Positions 33,540 through 41,455 of a DNA stretch of 64,000 bases are shown here, piece by piece. Source of the DNA: Pseudomonas sp. FP1742 (GTDB lineage: Bacteria; Pseudomonadota; Gammaproteobacteria; Pseudomonadales; Pseudomonadaceae); the NCBI RefSeq assembly GCF_030687145.1, contig NZ_CP117460.1:248001-312000 (forward strand), written 5' to 3'. Under the pieces are notes generated by a model. The model ran no database searches and had not been told where the DNA came from. It saw nothing but the letters and a program-made list of their open reading frames with translations. Made by a program: the position numbers and the translations under genes. Numbering within the stretch: the first letter of the stretch is position 1; the number at the start of each line of letters is the position of its first letter.

Positions 33540-34781
33540 TTAAATCCAGGAGTGGCGAGCCGGCAACGTGCCGTTCAAGTGATAAGCGCCAACCGCGTGA
33601 TACTTCCAGCGCACCGGGTCGTGCAGCGTGTGCACCCGGGCATTGCGCCAGTGGCGGTCGAGGTTGAATTCGGCGAGGGTGGCGCGGCTGCCGGCCAGTT
33701 CGAAGAGCTTTTCGCTGGCCAGCAGCGAGATCTCGGTGGTCAGCACTTTGGCCTCGGCAACGGCAATCGAGGCGCGGGCCGCGGACTCGGCGGTGAGCGG
33801 CGCGGCGTTGACCTGATCGAGCACTTGCCCGGCCTTGCGCAGCAGCGCTTCGGCGGCGTGCAGTTCGATTTTCAGCTTGCCGATATCGGCGATCACGTAG
33901 AGGTCGTCGCTGGCCCGTTCGACATTGGCGTCGATCCAGGGCCGGGCACGGGTTTTCACGAATTCGATGGCGTCATCGATAGCGCCCCGGGCGATGCCGG
34001 CGTCGATGGCTGCTTGAATCAGCTGCGATACGGCGCCCTGAGTGTTCGGGCTGTCGTTGATCCTCCAGTTATCCACCACCAGCTCGGCGTCGACCCACAC
34101 GTTGTTGAGCAAAAGGGTGCCGCTGGCGGTGGTGCGCTGGCCGAAACCCGACCAGTCATCGACGATGCGCAGGCCCGGGGTGCCACGACGAACGAAGGCC
34201 AGCACTTGCTTGCCGTCGTCGTTCAGCGCCTTGACGGCCACCCAGTGGGCGAACAAGGCGCCGGTGGAGTAGAACTTCTGCCCGTTGATGACGAAGCCAT
34301 CGCCGTCGGCAGTGATTCGCGCCTTGAGCTCCAGGGTATTTTTGGTACCGCGCTCAGGGCCTGCGTTACCGATTCGCCAGCCTTCGAGCACGCTTTTGAA
34401 CAGCTGTTTTTTTTGCGATTCAGTGGCACTGCCGAGTATCAGATTGAGAATCCCGAACTGGTTCTGCGGAATCTGCCCCAGGGCCGGGTCGGCCGCGGAA
34501 ATGATCGCGAAGACTTCGGCAACGGTGACGAATGAAACCTGTGGGCCGCCGTACTCACGGGGGATGGCAATGCTGCCCAGGCCGCTGCGGGTGAACTGCT
34601 CGATTTCCGACCAGGGCAACTTGCGCTGCTGGTCACGTTTGGCGGCTTGCAGGCGGGCGACTTGCGCCAGCTCATGGGCCGCCTTGATGGCTTGTGCGTC
34701 GTTGCGCAAGACCTGCGCGGGCAACAACAATGGGGCGACGTCCAGATCACTCTGGACGATTGCATCTGCCAGACTGGACAT
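33540..34781 (-). CDS. SfnB-family sulfur acquisition oxidoreductase, copy 2
   Basis: A 413-residue paralogue of the neighbouring gene, first in the operon. It shares WSEIEQFTRSGLGSIAIPRE, GDGFVINGQKFYSTGA, DDWSGFGQRTTASGT and the C-terminal HWRNARVHTLHDPVRWKYHAVG motif with copy 1, while the middle differs much, indicating an old duplication. The start ATG is followed by MSSLADAIVQSDLDVAPLLL. The AT-rich region upstream (34920-34980) is the likely promoter. Confidence 0.9.
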   Translation of the reverse strand: MSSLADAIVQSDLDVAPLLLPAQVLRNDAQAIKAAHELAQVARLQAAKRDQQRKLPWSEIEQFTRSGLGSIAIPREYGGPQVSFVTVAEVFAIISAADPALGQIPQNQFGILNLILGSATESQKKQLFKSVLEGWRIGNAGPERGTKNTLELKARITADGDGFVINGQKFYSTGALFAHWVAVKALNDDGKQVLAFVRRGTPGLRIVDDWSGFGQRTTASGTLLLNNVWVDAELVVDNWRINDSPNTQGAVSQLIQAAIDAGIARGAIDDAIEFVKTRARPWIDANVERASDDLYVIADIGKLKIELHAAEALLRKAGQVLDQVNAAPLTAESAARASIAVAEAKVLTTEISLLASEKLFELAGSRATLAEFNLDRHWRNARVHTLHDPVRWKYHAVGAYHLNGTLPARHSWI

Positions 34782-35140
34782 CAGTGCCGCTCCTTGGCTG
34801 CACGCAATGCCCTGGCGATTTGCACTGGGGTGATTGTGTTCCGGACCATACCTACCTCACATCTCATGAAAACGCCGCAGGTGTTGCGGCGAACGAAAAA
34901 CACGAATGTCCGGTGGTCCGGTGTATATACCCTAAACGCGTATAAATAATTAATGAACTAACTTTTAGGAATATAGATAGAAGAGGTATCAGTCTCTTCC
35001 CTGTAGCAGCTGGCGAAGCCTGCGTTCGGCTGCGCAGCAGTCGTAAATCCTGAGCCCGCGATCAACCTGAATGACTGCGGTACACGGTTTTTGCGACTGC
35101 TTCGCAGCCGAACGCAGGCTTTGCCAGCTGCTACAGGGCC
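34782..35140. other. Intergenic region upstream of the sfnB operon
   Basis: Holds an AT-rich stretch (34920-34980), with TTTTAGGAATATAG at about 34963 reading TATTCC on the minus strand, and a long inverted repeat (35000-35137). It serves as promoter for the sfnB operon and as 3' region of the next minus-strand gene. No gene seen. Confidence 0.6.
35000..35137. repeat. Long inverted repeat, CTGTAGCAGCTGGCGAAG type
   Basis: CTGTAGCAGCTGG(C)GAAGCCTGCG on the left faces GCAGGCTTTGCCAGCTGCTACAG on the right; the inner parts GTTCGGCTGCGCAGCAGTC and GCTTCGCAGCCGAAC are also complementary. A different family from the common REP pairs but sharing the inner GTTCGGCTGCG block with the element at 16990. 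Confidence 0.75.
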
Positions 35141-35905
35141 TCACCGCTTTCTGGGTTCTGCGGCTTCGAGCACTTCTTTCGGCGGCACTTTCAGGTAGGG
35201 ATTGGCACAGCCGATCTTCAGTGTGCGGGCCGGTGCCCAGCGCGAGTTGTTGCCCACCCGATCGAGAATGCAGTAGGTCACTTCCAGTCGAAGATCTTCG
35301 CCGGCTTCGAGAATGATCGCCGGCGGCACCCAGACCTGAATCGGCTGGCCCACATCGCTGGCCTTGAGTTTGGGCAGGTCCATGCGCACATCGCCCCAGC
35401 GCAGGGTGATTTCGTCGTCGGCGGCCATGTTCAGGTACGGTTCGATGGTCAATGGCACGCCGCGTTTGACCTGGTTCGGGTTGACCCCGTGACGGCGAAT
35501 GGTCTCGGGGATGAACACGGGTGCCAGGCTTTGGTTTTCCTCATCGCAAAGTGGGGAGGGCAGGCCACCGGGGCAATCCAGTTTGATCTGGACACGCGTC
35601 GCTGGAGATACCGCCGGCCCTTGCCCGACCTGCATGACCTTGTAATGGACGCGAGCAGAACCGTTGGCAATGAAGCTTTCCGGCACCCGCAGGCTCACCG
35701 CTTTGTCGCCATGATCCGCTCCCAATACACAGGAGGCCACGTAGCAGTTGTTCCAGAACAGTTCGATCAGGTCGCCTTCGTCCATGCCGGGGTAGGGCGG
35801 CACATCGATCATGAGATGAGCGGCCGAGGTGATGTTGATGCCAGCCTTGTGAGTTTGCGCCAGGGTCGGGGCTGCAAGTTCGGGTTTGTTCGAAGTGCTT
35901 GTCAT
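35141..35905 (-). CDS. Hypothetical protein with two Ig-like repeats
   Basis: A 254-residue protein without signal peptide or membrane helix. Two similar halves are visible: residues about 30-105 (LMIDVPPYPGMDEGDLIELFW ... HYKVMQVGQGPAVSPATRV) and about 150-235 (VPLTIEPYLNMAADDEITLRW ... VTYCILDRVGNNSRWAPAR). The pattern of beta strands with EGDxIxLFW and a YxVxDxxGNxSxSPxxxV-like end resembles the Ig-like repeats of large Pseudomonas surface and insecticidal-type proteins. No domain for catalysis. Alone, with an AGAGAACC-like weak ribosome site. Function unknown. Confidence 0.75.
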   Translation of the reverse strand: MTSTSNKPELAAPTLAQTHKAGINITSAAHLMIDVPPYPGMDEGDLIELFWNNCYVASCVLGADHGDKAVSLRVPESFIANGSARVHYKVMQVGQGPAVSPATRVQIKLDCPGGLPSPLCDEENQSLAPVFIPETIRRHGVNPNQVKRGVPLTIEPYLNMAADDEITLRWGDVRMDLPKLKASDVGQPIQVWVPPAIILEAGEDLRLEVTYCILDRVGNNSRWAPARTLKIGCANPYLKVPPKEVLEAAEPRKR

Positions 35906-36406
35906 GGGGTTCTCTCCTTGAAGCCTTACCGCGAAGTCCGTTTCTGAAAGATCGAAAGGCGTGAATTACCAGGCAACAAAACGATTCACTTTTTGTGTGT
36001 TTGAAGAGTGATCGAGTTTGATGAAAGTCGTCTGTTGGAGACTAGATAAGAGTGCGATCGAATAGGTGTCAATAGAACTGATTGGTTAAAGTTTGGTTCT
36101 TGGGTTATTCAGAAATTTCCTACGCGATGTAGTTAGTAAACCGCATCGTGCTGTCGAATTTAGACCAATATTTGGTGGGTTTTATGCCCTGGAGGCAGCA
36201 ACCCATTGAGTGAGGGTGGTGACGGATTTCATGGATTTTAAGAGAGATGAATCTGTTGCAGGACATATATATGTACCGCACGGGGTGACCGGAAGTTATT
36301 TATGGTTTGGATGAATCAAATAGGTCGGGAAGGAGGGGTATGAGGTTTTTAGATGAAGGGGGGCACTTCCATCCATGGAAGTTGACGGTTTTTTGAAAGG
36401 ACGCAA
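35906..36406. other. AT-rich intergenic region without supported gene
   Basis: Clearly poorer in G+C than its surroundings. Short plus-strand ORFs are present (for example GTG near 36219 to TGA 36314, about 31 residues) but without a proper ribosome site. CTTCCATCCATGGAAG at 36366-36381 is a small palindrome after tcyN. It may be decayed foreign DNA. Confidence 0.5.
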
Positions 36407-37156
36407 TTAAGCGTTATTAAGGAACTTGCTGAGAAACTGCTTGGTCCGTTCTTCTTTCGGGTTGGCAAAGAGCGCCTTGGCTTCGCCCTGTTCGACGATC
36501 ACACCCTTGTCGAAAAACACCACACGGTTGGCCACGTCCCGAGCAAACCCCATCTCGTGGGTGACGATCACCATGGTGCGTTTCTCTTCGGCCAGGCCGC
36601 GGATGGTCGCCAATACTTCGCCCACCAATTCCGGGTCCAGCGCCGAGGTCGGTTCATCGAACAGGATCACTTCCGGTTCCATCGCCAGCGCCCGGGCAAT
36701 CGCCACGCGCTGTTGCTGACCGCCGGAAAGGCGTCGCGGGTAAGCGTCTTCCTTGCCCGCCAGGCCAACCTTGGCCAATAACTTCTTACCCAAGGCAACG
36801 GCGTCGGCCCGTGGAATTTTCTTCACCACGATCGGGCCTTCGATGACGTTTTCCAGGGCCGTACGATGGGGGAACAGATTGAAGTTCTGGAACACGAAAC
36901 CCACATGCTGGCGCAAGCGTCGTACCAGGGTCTGCTGCTGGTTCAAGGGGCGGCTGCCATCGATCTCGATGTCGCCGACTTTGATCCGGCCGCTGGTGGG
37001 TTCCTCCAGAAAATTCAGGCAACGCAGGAACGTGGTCTTGCCCGAGCCGCTGGGGCCGATGATTGCCACCACCTCGCCTTCCTTCACCTGCAGATCGATG
37101 CCGTTGAGCACCACCTGACCCTTGAACTGCTTTGTCAGTTTTTCCACGACAATCAT
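36407..37156 (-). CDS. tcyN: Cystine ABC transporter ATP-binding protein TcyN
   Basis: A 249-residue ATPase, close to TcyN/YecC. Walker [10 protein letters not shown] (34-42), signature [15 protein letters not shown] and Walker [20 protein letters not shown] are complete. It is last in tcyJ-tcyL-tcyN, starting 4 bases after the permease stop. Drives import of L-cystine and related diamino acids in enteric relatives. Confidence 0.92.
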   Translation of the reverse strand: MIVVEKLTKQFKGQVVLNGIDLQVKEGEVVAIIGPSGSGKTTFLRCLNFLEEPTSGRIKVGDIEIDGSRPLNQQQTLVRRLRQHVGFVFQNFNLFPHRTALENVIEGPIVVKKIPRADAVALGKKLLAKVGLAGKEDAYPRRLSGGQQQRVAIARALAMEPEVILFDEPTSALDPELVGEVLATIRGLAEEKRTMVIVTHEMGFARDVANRVVFFDKGVIVEQGEAKALFANPKEERTKQFLSKFLNNA

Positions 37157-37160
37157 TGGG

Positions 37161-37826
37161 TCAGGACTCCTGGTCGTGCCGATTGACCCGCTCTTCCAAC
37201 TTGTTCTGCAGGTGCGACAGTACAGTCGCCAGAACCCAGTAGATCAGCGCGGCGGCAAGATACATGGTGAAAATTTCGAAGGTACGGGCGGTGATCAGCT
37301 GCGCCTGGCGGAACAGCTCCGGCACCTGAATGGTGGCTGCCAGCGCGGTGTCCTTGACCAGCGAGATGAAGCTGTTGCCCAACGGGGGCAGGGCTGTGCG
37401 CATCGCTTGCGGCAGGATGGCCCGGCGCAGGGTTTGCGCGCGGGTCATGCCGATACTGGCGGCGGCTTCCCACTGGCCGCGCTCGATGGAGCTGATCGCG
37501 GCACGCAGGATTTCGCAGGCGTAGGCGGCCATGTTCAGCGAGAAGCCGATCAGGGCTGCCGGCAGCGGATCAAGTTCGATACCCAATTGCGGCAAGCCGT
37601 AATAGATCACGAACAGTTGCACCAGCAACGGCGTGCCGCGAAAGAACGACACGTAGATGCGGGAAATCCAGCTCACCAGTTTGAAGCGCGACAGGCGCAT
37701 CAACGCCAGGCCGAAGCCCATCAGCAGGCCGAAGAACATTCCGCCCAGGCTCAGGATGACTGTGTAGTACGCGCCCTTGAGTAGAAAGGGCGCGGAGTCC
37801 AGCGCGAGTTGGAAAGCTTCTCCCAT
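37161..37826 (-). CDS. tcyL: Cystine ABC transporter permease TcyL
   Basis: A 221-residue permease with [20 protein letters not shown] and the EAA loop [23 protein letters not shown], as in TcyL/YecS. Five hydrophobic helices. Its start overlaps tcyJ by one base. The transporter has one permease gene and is expected to work as a homodimer. Confidence 0.92.
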   Translation of the reverse strand: MGEAFQLALDSAPFLLKGAYYTVILSLGGMFFGLLMGFGLALMRLSRFKLVSWISRIYVSFFRGTPLLVQLFVIYYGLPQLGIELDPLPAALIGFSLNMAAYACEILRAAISSIERGQWEAAASIGMTRAQTLRRAILPQAMRTALPPLGNSFISLVKDTALAATIQVPELFRQAQLITARTFEIFTMYLAAALIYWVLATVLSHLQNKLEERVNRHDQES

Positions 37827-38620
37827 TATTGAGTGACGTCAGCGCTGAAGTATTTTTCCGAAAGCTTTTTCAGCGTACCGTCGGCACGCAGCTTGTCGAT
37901 GGCTTTGTTCACCGCGGCCAGCAGCTCAGGCTCGCCTTTGCGCAGGGCAATACCGGCTTCCTGGCGGGAGAACGCTTCGCCGGCGGCGGCAGTGTCCTTG
38001 GCCTTCCTGGCGTATTCCAGCGCGGCCAGGCGGTCGATCAGAATGGCGTCGATGCGGCCGACGCGCAGATCCTGGAACTTGCTCGGGTCATCTTCGTAGG
38101 TGCGGACGTCAGCCTTAGGCACATTCTCTTTCACCCACTGCTCGTAGTTGGTGCCCAGGCCTACGCCGACTTTCTTGCCGGCCAGATCGGCGGCGGTCTT
38201 GATGGTGTCTTTGTTTTTGGTCAGGGTCAGCGCCTGAATCCCGGAAACGGTGTATGGCTGGGAGAAGTCGTACTTCTTCTTGCGCTCTTCGGTGATAGTC
38301 ACCTGGTTGATCACCGCGTCCAGACGCTTGGATTCCAGGGCGGCGAGGATGCCTTCCCATTTGGTCGGCTGCAGTTTGACCTTCACGCCCAGCTCTTTGG
38401 CCAGGGCTTCGGAGAACTCGACTTCGAAGCCGCTCAGTTTGCCGGCCTCGTCGACGAAGCTGAACGGTGGATAAGTGCCTTCCAGGCCGACGTTGATCAC
38501 GCCGGCGTCCTTGATTTTTTGCAGCTGCTCACCGGCAACCGCTTGCCCGAGCAGGCCGGCGCTGAGTGCCAGGCCCAACGAGCCCACCAGCAGATTTCTA
38601 CGTAGTGCGGAAAAATTCAT
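37826..38620 (-). CDS. tcyJ: Cystine-binding periplasmic protein TcyJ
   Basis: A 264-residue binding protein with a Sec signal peptide (cleavage after AVA, residue 29). GLEGTYPPFSFVDEAGKLSGF, VINQVTITEERKKKYDFSQP and VGVGLGTNYEQWVKENVP match TcyJ/FliY. Promoter-side motif TTATTC-N7-GAATA lies 170 bases upstream. Placed next to dcyD, as in E. coli (fliY-dcyD-yecSC), it provides cystine and D-cysteine for breakdown. Confidence 0.93.
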   Translation of the reverse strand: MNFSALRRNLLVGSLGLALSAGLLGQAVAGEQLQKIKDAGVINVGLEGTYPPFSFVDEAGKLSGFEVEFSEALAKELGVKVKLQPTKWEGILAALESKRLDAVINQVTITEERKKKYDFSQPYTVSGIQALTLTKNKDTIKTAADLAGKKVGVGLGTNYEQWVKENVPKADVRTYEDDPSKFQDLRVGRIDAILIDRLAALEYARKAKDTAAAGEAFSRQEAGIALRKGEPELLAAVNKAIDKLRADGTLKKLSEKYFSADVTQ

Positions 38621-38793
38621 GACAAGCCCCTGTGTTTTCTTATGGAAGACGCTTAAGGAAAGTTGGCAAATTCGGGATTTGAACGACTGCGATATCCTGC
38701 CCTAAAGCAGCTTATGCGTCTTGCTGCAAATTCGCCTGCGGCGTGACTATATGATGCTGTCTTTAGATAGGAAAATACTAAATATTAAGTTTG

Positions 38794-38811
38794 TTATTCT
38801 TTAAATGAATA
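38794..38811 (-). promoter_or_regulatory. Candidate operator upstream of tcyJ
   Basis: TTATTCTTTAAATGAATA: TATTC (38795-38799) and GAATA (38807-38811) as an inverted pair with 7 bases between. Similar to 14199-14218 and to the half-sites before oscA and the metQ-like gene, so a shared sulfur regulator is possible. Confidence 0.45.
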
Positions 38812-38828
38812 TTGGAGGAATGCATTCC

Positions 38829-38951
38829 TGTGGCGAGGGGGCTTGCCCCCGTTCGGCTGCGAAGCAGTCGTAATGTCTGCTGACTCGATATGACTGCCGG
38901 ACACAAGGGGCCGCTGCGCGACCCAACGGGGGCAAGCCCCCTCGCCACAGG
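38829..38951. repeat. Long inverted repeat, GTGGCGAGGGGGCTTG type
   Basis: CTGTGGCGAGGGGGCTTGCC faces GGCAAGCCCCCTCGCCACAG, with GTTCGGCTGCGAAGCAGTC inside. The outer arms match perfectly over 20 bases. Confidence 0.85.
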
Positions 38952-38959
38952 ACTATCGG

Positions 38960-39952
38960 CTATAAAAAGTCTTTGTAGGCAAACAACGCCGGCGCCCCGC
39001 CGGTGTGCAGGAAGATGATCGGGCCCTCATCGAAGCGCTGACGTCCGATGCCGTCGAGCAAACCGGCCATGGCCTTGCCGGTATACACAGGATCCAGCAA
39101 CAACCCTTCCTGACTCGCCAGCAGTTTCACCGCCGACAGCGTCCCGGCATTCGGCTCGCCATAACGCGGGCCGAAATATTCGTCCCACAGTTCGACTTTG
39201 AAACTCGCCGGCAGGCCCACGCCCAGCAGCTCGGCGGTGCGTTCGGCGAGGCCCTGGACTTTTGGTCGTTGAGCTTCATCGCTACGGGAAACGGTCACGC
39301 CGATCACTGGCAAATCCGGCAGCACTTCGCTCAAGGCCAGCGCCAGGCCGCTATGGGTGCCGGCACTGCCGGAAGCCAGGACCACCGCGGCAAATTGCAG
39401 CCCGGTGTCCTTGATCTGTTCGGCCAGTTCCAGGCCCGCACGGACATAACCCAAAGCGCCCACTGCATTGGAGCCACCAATCGGCACCAGATAAGGCTTC
39501 TTGCCGTTGCTGCGCAGGCGTGCGGCCAGCGCCTCCAATTGTTCATCGGCATTGTCGAGATTTTCCACCAGCTCGACCTTGGCATCGAACAGGTCCAGCA
39601 ATAGCCGATTGCCGTTGCCGACGTAGTTGCTGTCGTCGGTGCCGAGTGGATTTTCCAGCAGCGCCACGCAGCCCAGGCCAAGCTTGGCCGCAATGGCGGC
39701 GGTCTGGCGCACGTGGTTGGACTGGATCGCACCAGCGGTGATCAAGGTATCGGCGCCCTGGGCCAGGGCATCGGCGGCGAGGTATTCGAGTTTGCGCAGT
39801 TTGTTGCCGCCCAGTGCCAATGGCGTCAGGTCATCGCGTTTGACGTACACATCGCGGCCCAGCCAGGTCGACAGGCGTTCGAGTTTTTCCAGGGGGGTAG
39901 GGTGACCGAGCAGGTCCAGGCGGTTAAAACGGGCAAGCTGTTGTTTGATCAT
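38960..39952 (-). CDS. dcyD: D-cysteine desulfhydrase
   Basis: A 330-residue PLP enzyme of the ACC deaminase/DcyD family that splits D-cysteine to pyruvate, ammonia and H2S. The ATG ending at 39952 gives [20 protein letters not shown], aligning with E. coli DcyD; a longer frame upstream lacks the family beginning. The PLP lysine is K51 ([13 protein letters not shown]), with [14 protein letters not shown] and SGSAGTHSG as phosphate-binding segments and the end [13 protein letters not shown]. It lies with tcyJLN, which import the substrate, on the same strand. The ribosome site is weak. Confidence 0.92.
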   Translation of the reverse strand: MIKQQLARFNRLDLLGHPTPLEKLERLSTWLGRDVYVKRDDLTPLALGGNKLRKLEYLAADALAQGADTLITAGAIQSNHVRQTAAIAAKLGLGCVALLENPLGTDDSNYVGNGNRLLLDLFDAKVELVENLDNADEQLEALAARLRSNGKKPYLVPIGGSNAVGALGYVRAGLELAEQIKDTGLQFAAVVLASGSAGTHSGLALALSEVLPDLPVIGVTVSRSDEAQRPKVQGLAERTAELLGVGLPASFKVELWDEYFGPRYGEPNAGTLSAVKLLASQEGLLLDPVYTGKAMAGLLDGIGRQRFDEGPIIFLHTGGAPALFAYKDFL

Positions 39953-40142
39953 GGGTCCGTACTGGCGGAGGAAGATGTCAGGACTATAGGCACGGGTATT
40001 TAGCGGGGCAACTGCCAATCGCTTATAGCTAAAAGTATTGAGCACAGCACTATTGGTTCTTAATTCGGCTGCAAGCCGTTGCCGTAAAGTAATCGCGGTT
40101 AACGCGGCCAGACCGTCCGGCCGCCCGTGAGGAGTTTTTACC

Positions 40143-41069
40143 GTGAGCGAGCGTTCCAGCCATTGGCAATTGCAGACCATCGTCAGCCAACTGCGTACGG
40201 CGCGCGACCAGTGGCGCGCACAAAACGGCCGCGCCAGCGGCGAGCAGGGCGGTCGCGAGTTGCCGTCCCGAGCGGCCATGGCGGACATTCTTGAAGCCTT
40301 GTGCGGTGCGCTGTTCCCGATGCGCTTGGGCCCGGTGGATTTGCGCGAGGAAAGTGAAGACTTCTACGTCGGCCACACCCTGGATGTGGCGTTGAACGCG
40401 TTGTTGGCTCAGGCGCGACTCGAACTGCGTTACGCCGCTCGCCATGGTGCCCGGGCCGACACTGAAGTCGAAGCCAGGGCCATCGAGATCATTCAGGACT
40501 TCGCCCTCGCCCTGCCGGGATTGCGCAGCCTGTTGGACACCGATGTGCTGGCGGCCTATCACGGCGATCCGGCCGCTCGCAGTGTCGATGAAGTGTTGCT
40601 GTGCTATCCGGGAATTCTGGCGGTGATTCACCATCGTCTGGCCCACCATTTGTACCGCGCCGGGTTGCCGTTGCTGGCGCGGATCAGCGCGGAAATCGCC
40701 CACTCGGCCACCGGCATCGATATTCATCCGGGGGCGCAGATCGGTCGCAGTTTCTTCATCGACCACGGCACGGGTGTGGTGATCGGCGAGACTGCGATCA
40801 TTGGCGAACGCGTGCGGATCTATCAGGCGGTGACCTTGGGCGCCAAGCGCTTCCCGGCGGACGAAGACGGTCAGTTGCAGAAAGGCCATCCGCGGCACCC
40901 GATTGTCGAGGACGACGTGGTGATCTATGCCGGCGCGACGATTCTGGGGCGGATCACCATCGGCAAGGGCTCGACGATCGGCGGCAACGTCTGGCTGACC
41001 CGCAGCGTGCCGGCCGGGTGCAACCTGACCCAGGCGAATCTGCAGCATGATGATGGGACGCAGAAATAG
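40143..41069 (+). CDS. epsC: Serine O-acetyltransferase, EpsC type
   Basis: A 308-residue enzyme making O-acetyl-L-serine from serine and acetyl-CoA, the carbon acceptor for cysteine synthesis. The C-terminal left-handed beta helix of hexapeptide repeats is clear: [56 protein letters not shown]. An N-terminal helical region of about 180 residues, longer than CysE, marks the EpsC/SrpH type. GAGG precedes the GTG/ATG start region; I use GTG at 40143 (MSERSSHW). Divergent from dcyD, so the two share about 190 bases of regulatory DNA. Confidence 0.9.
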   Translation: MSERSSHWQLQTIVSQLRTARDQWRAQNGRASGEQGGRELPSRAAMADILEALCGALFPMRLGPVDLREESEDFYVGHTLDVALNALLAQARLELRYAARHGARADTEVEARAIEIIQDFALALPGLRSLLDTDVLAAYHGDPAARSVDEVLLCYPGILAVIHHRLAHHLYRAGLPLLARISAEIAHSATGIDIHPGAQIGRSFFIDHGTGVVIGETAIIGERVRIYQAVTLGAKRFPADEDGQLQKGHPRHPIVEDDVVIYAGATILGRITIGKGSTIGGNVWLTRSVPAGCNLTQANLQHDDGTQK

Positions 41070-41100
41070 GGTCCAAAATCTCTAGTGGTCTTTCTGACGC

Positions 41101-41193
41101 CATCGCGGGCAAGCCACGCTCCCACAGAGTTTGTGTCGAACGGTAATTCCGTGAACGACACAAACTCTGTGGGAGCGTGGCTCGCCCGCGATG
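41101..41193. repeat. Extended REP palindrome
   Basis: The arms match over about 38 bases with one mismatch: CATCGCGGGCAAGCCACGC ... on the left, GCGTGGCTCGCCCGCGATG on the right. The inner ends ACGG/CCGT pair as well. It is a variant (AGCCACGCTCC) of the usual REP sequence. Confidence 0.85.
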
Positions 41194-41335
41194 GTTTCAA
41201 GCCGGGCGAAATAATGGCCTTTAGCTGATTTTCCGCTGAACGAATCCCGCAAACCCCGCGTCATACCCCTTCCTTGAGCCAGCGCAGGAAAGCTACCGCC
41301 AAGCCCTGCGATTAGTCCTTAGCACCCTATTCATG

Positions 41336-41363
41336 TTTAACTTGAACGCTCATTCAAGTTAAA
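41336..41363 (+). promoter_or_regulatory. Candidate BetI operator of betT
   Basis: Perfect 11-base inverted repeat TTTAACTTGAA (41336-41346) and TTCAAGTTAAA (41353-41363) with spacer CGCTCA. The TTGAACG-N-TTCAA core and the AT flanks resemble the sites of the TetR-type choline sensor BetI. It is 93 bases ahead of betT. No betI gene is in the window. Confidence 0.65.
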
Positions 41364-41455
41364 CCGGTGGTTCGCCGCCCGCTCACAACAGGAGGCTTGC
41401 CTTTGCTGAGTCCGATTTTTACAGCCACGTTTCTCCCCCTTGAGGTGCACCGTTC

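Larger units (their letters stand above)
38621..38959. other. Intergenic region between dcyD and tcyJ
   Basis: Holds the AT-rich tcyJ promoter with an inverted TATTC/GAATA motif (38794-38811) and a long GTGGCGAGGGGGCTTG-type repeat (38829-38951) that ends just after the dcyD stop. No gene. Confidence 0.65.
41070..41455. other. Intergenic region upstream of betT
   Basis: Contains a large REP palindrome (41101-41193), a BetI-like palindrome (41336-41363) and the betT leader. No gene is seen. Confidence 0.7.

Noticed and set aside
36219..36314. Possible 31-residue plus-strand ORF in the AT-rich stretch
   Set aside because: Starts with GTG without a proper ribosome site and has no family resemblance; AT-rich DNA gives such ORFs easily.
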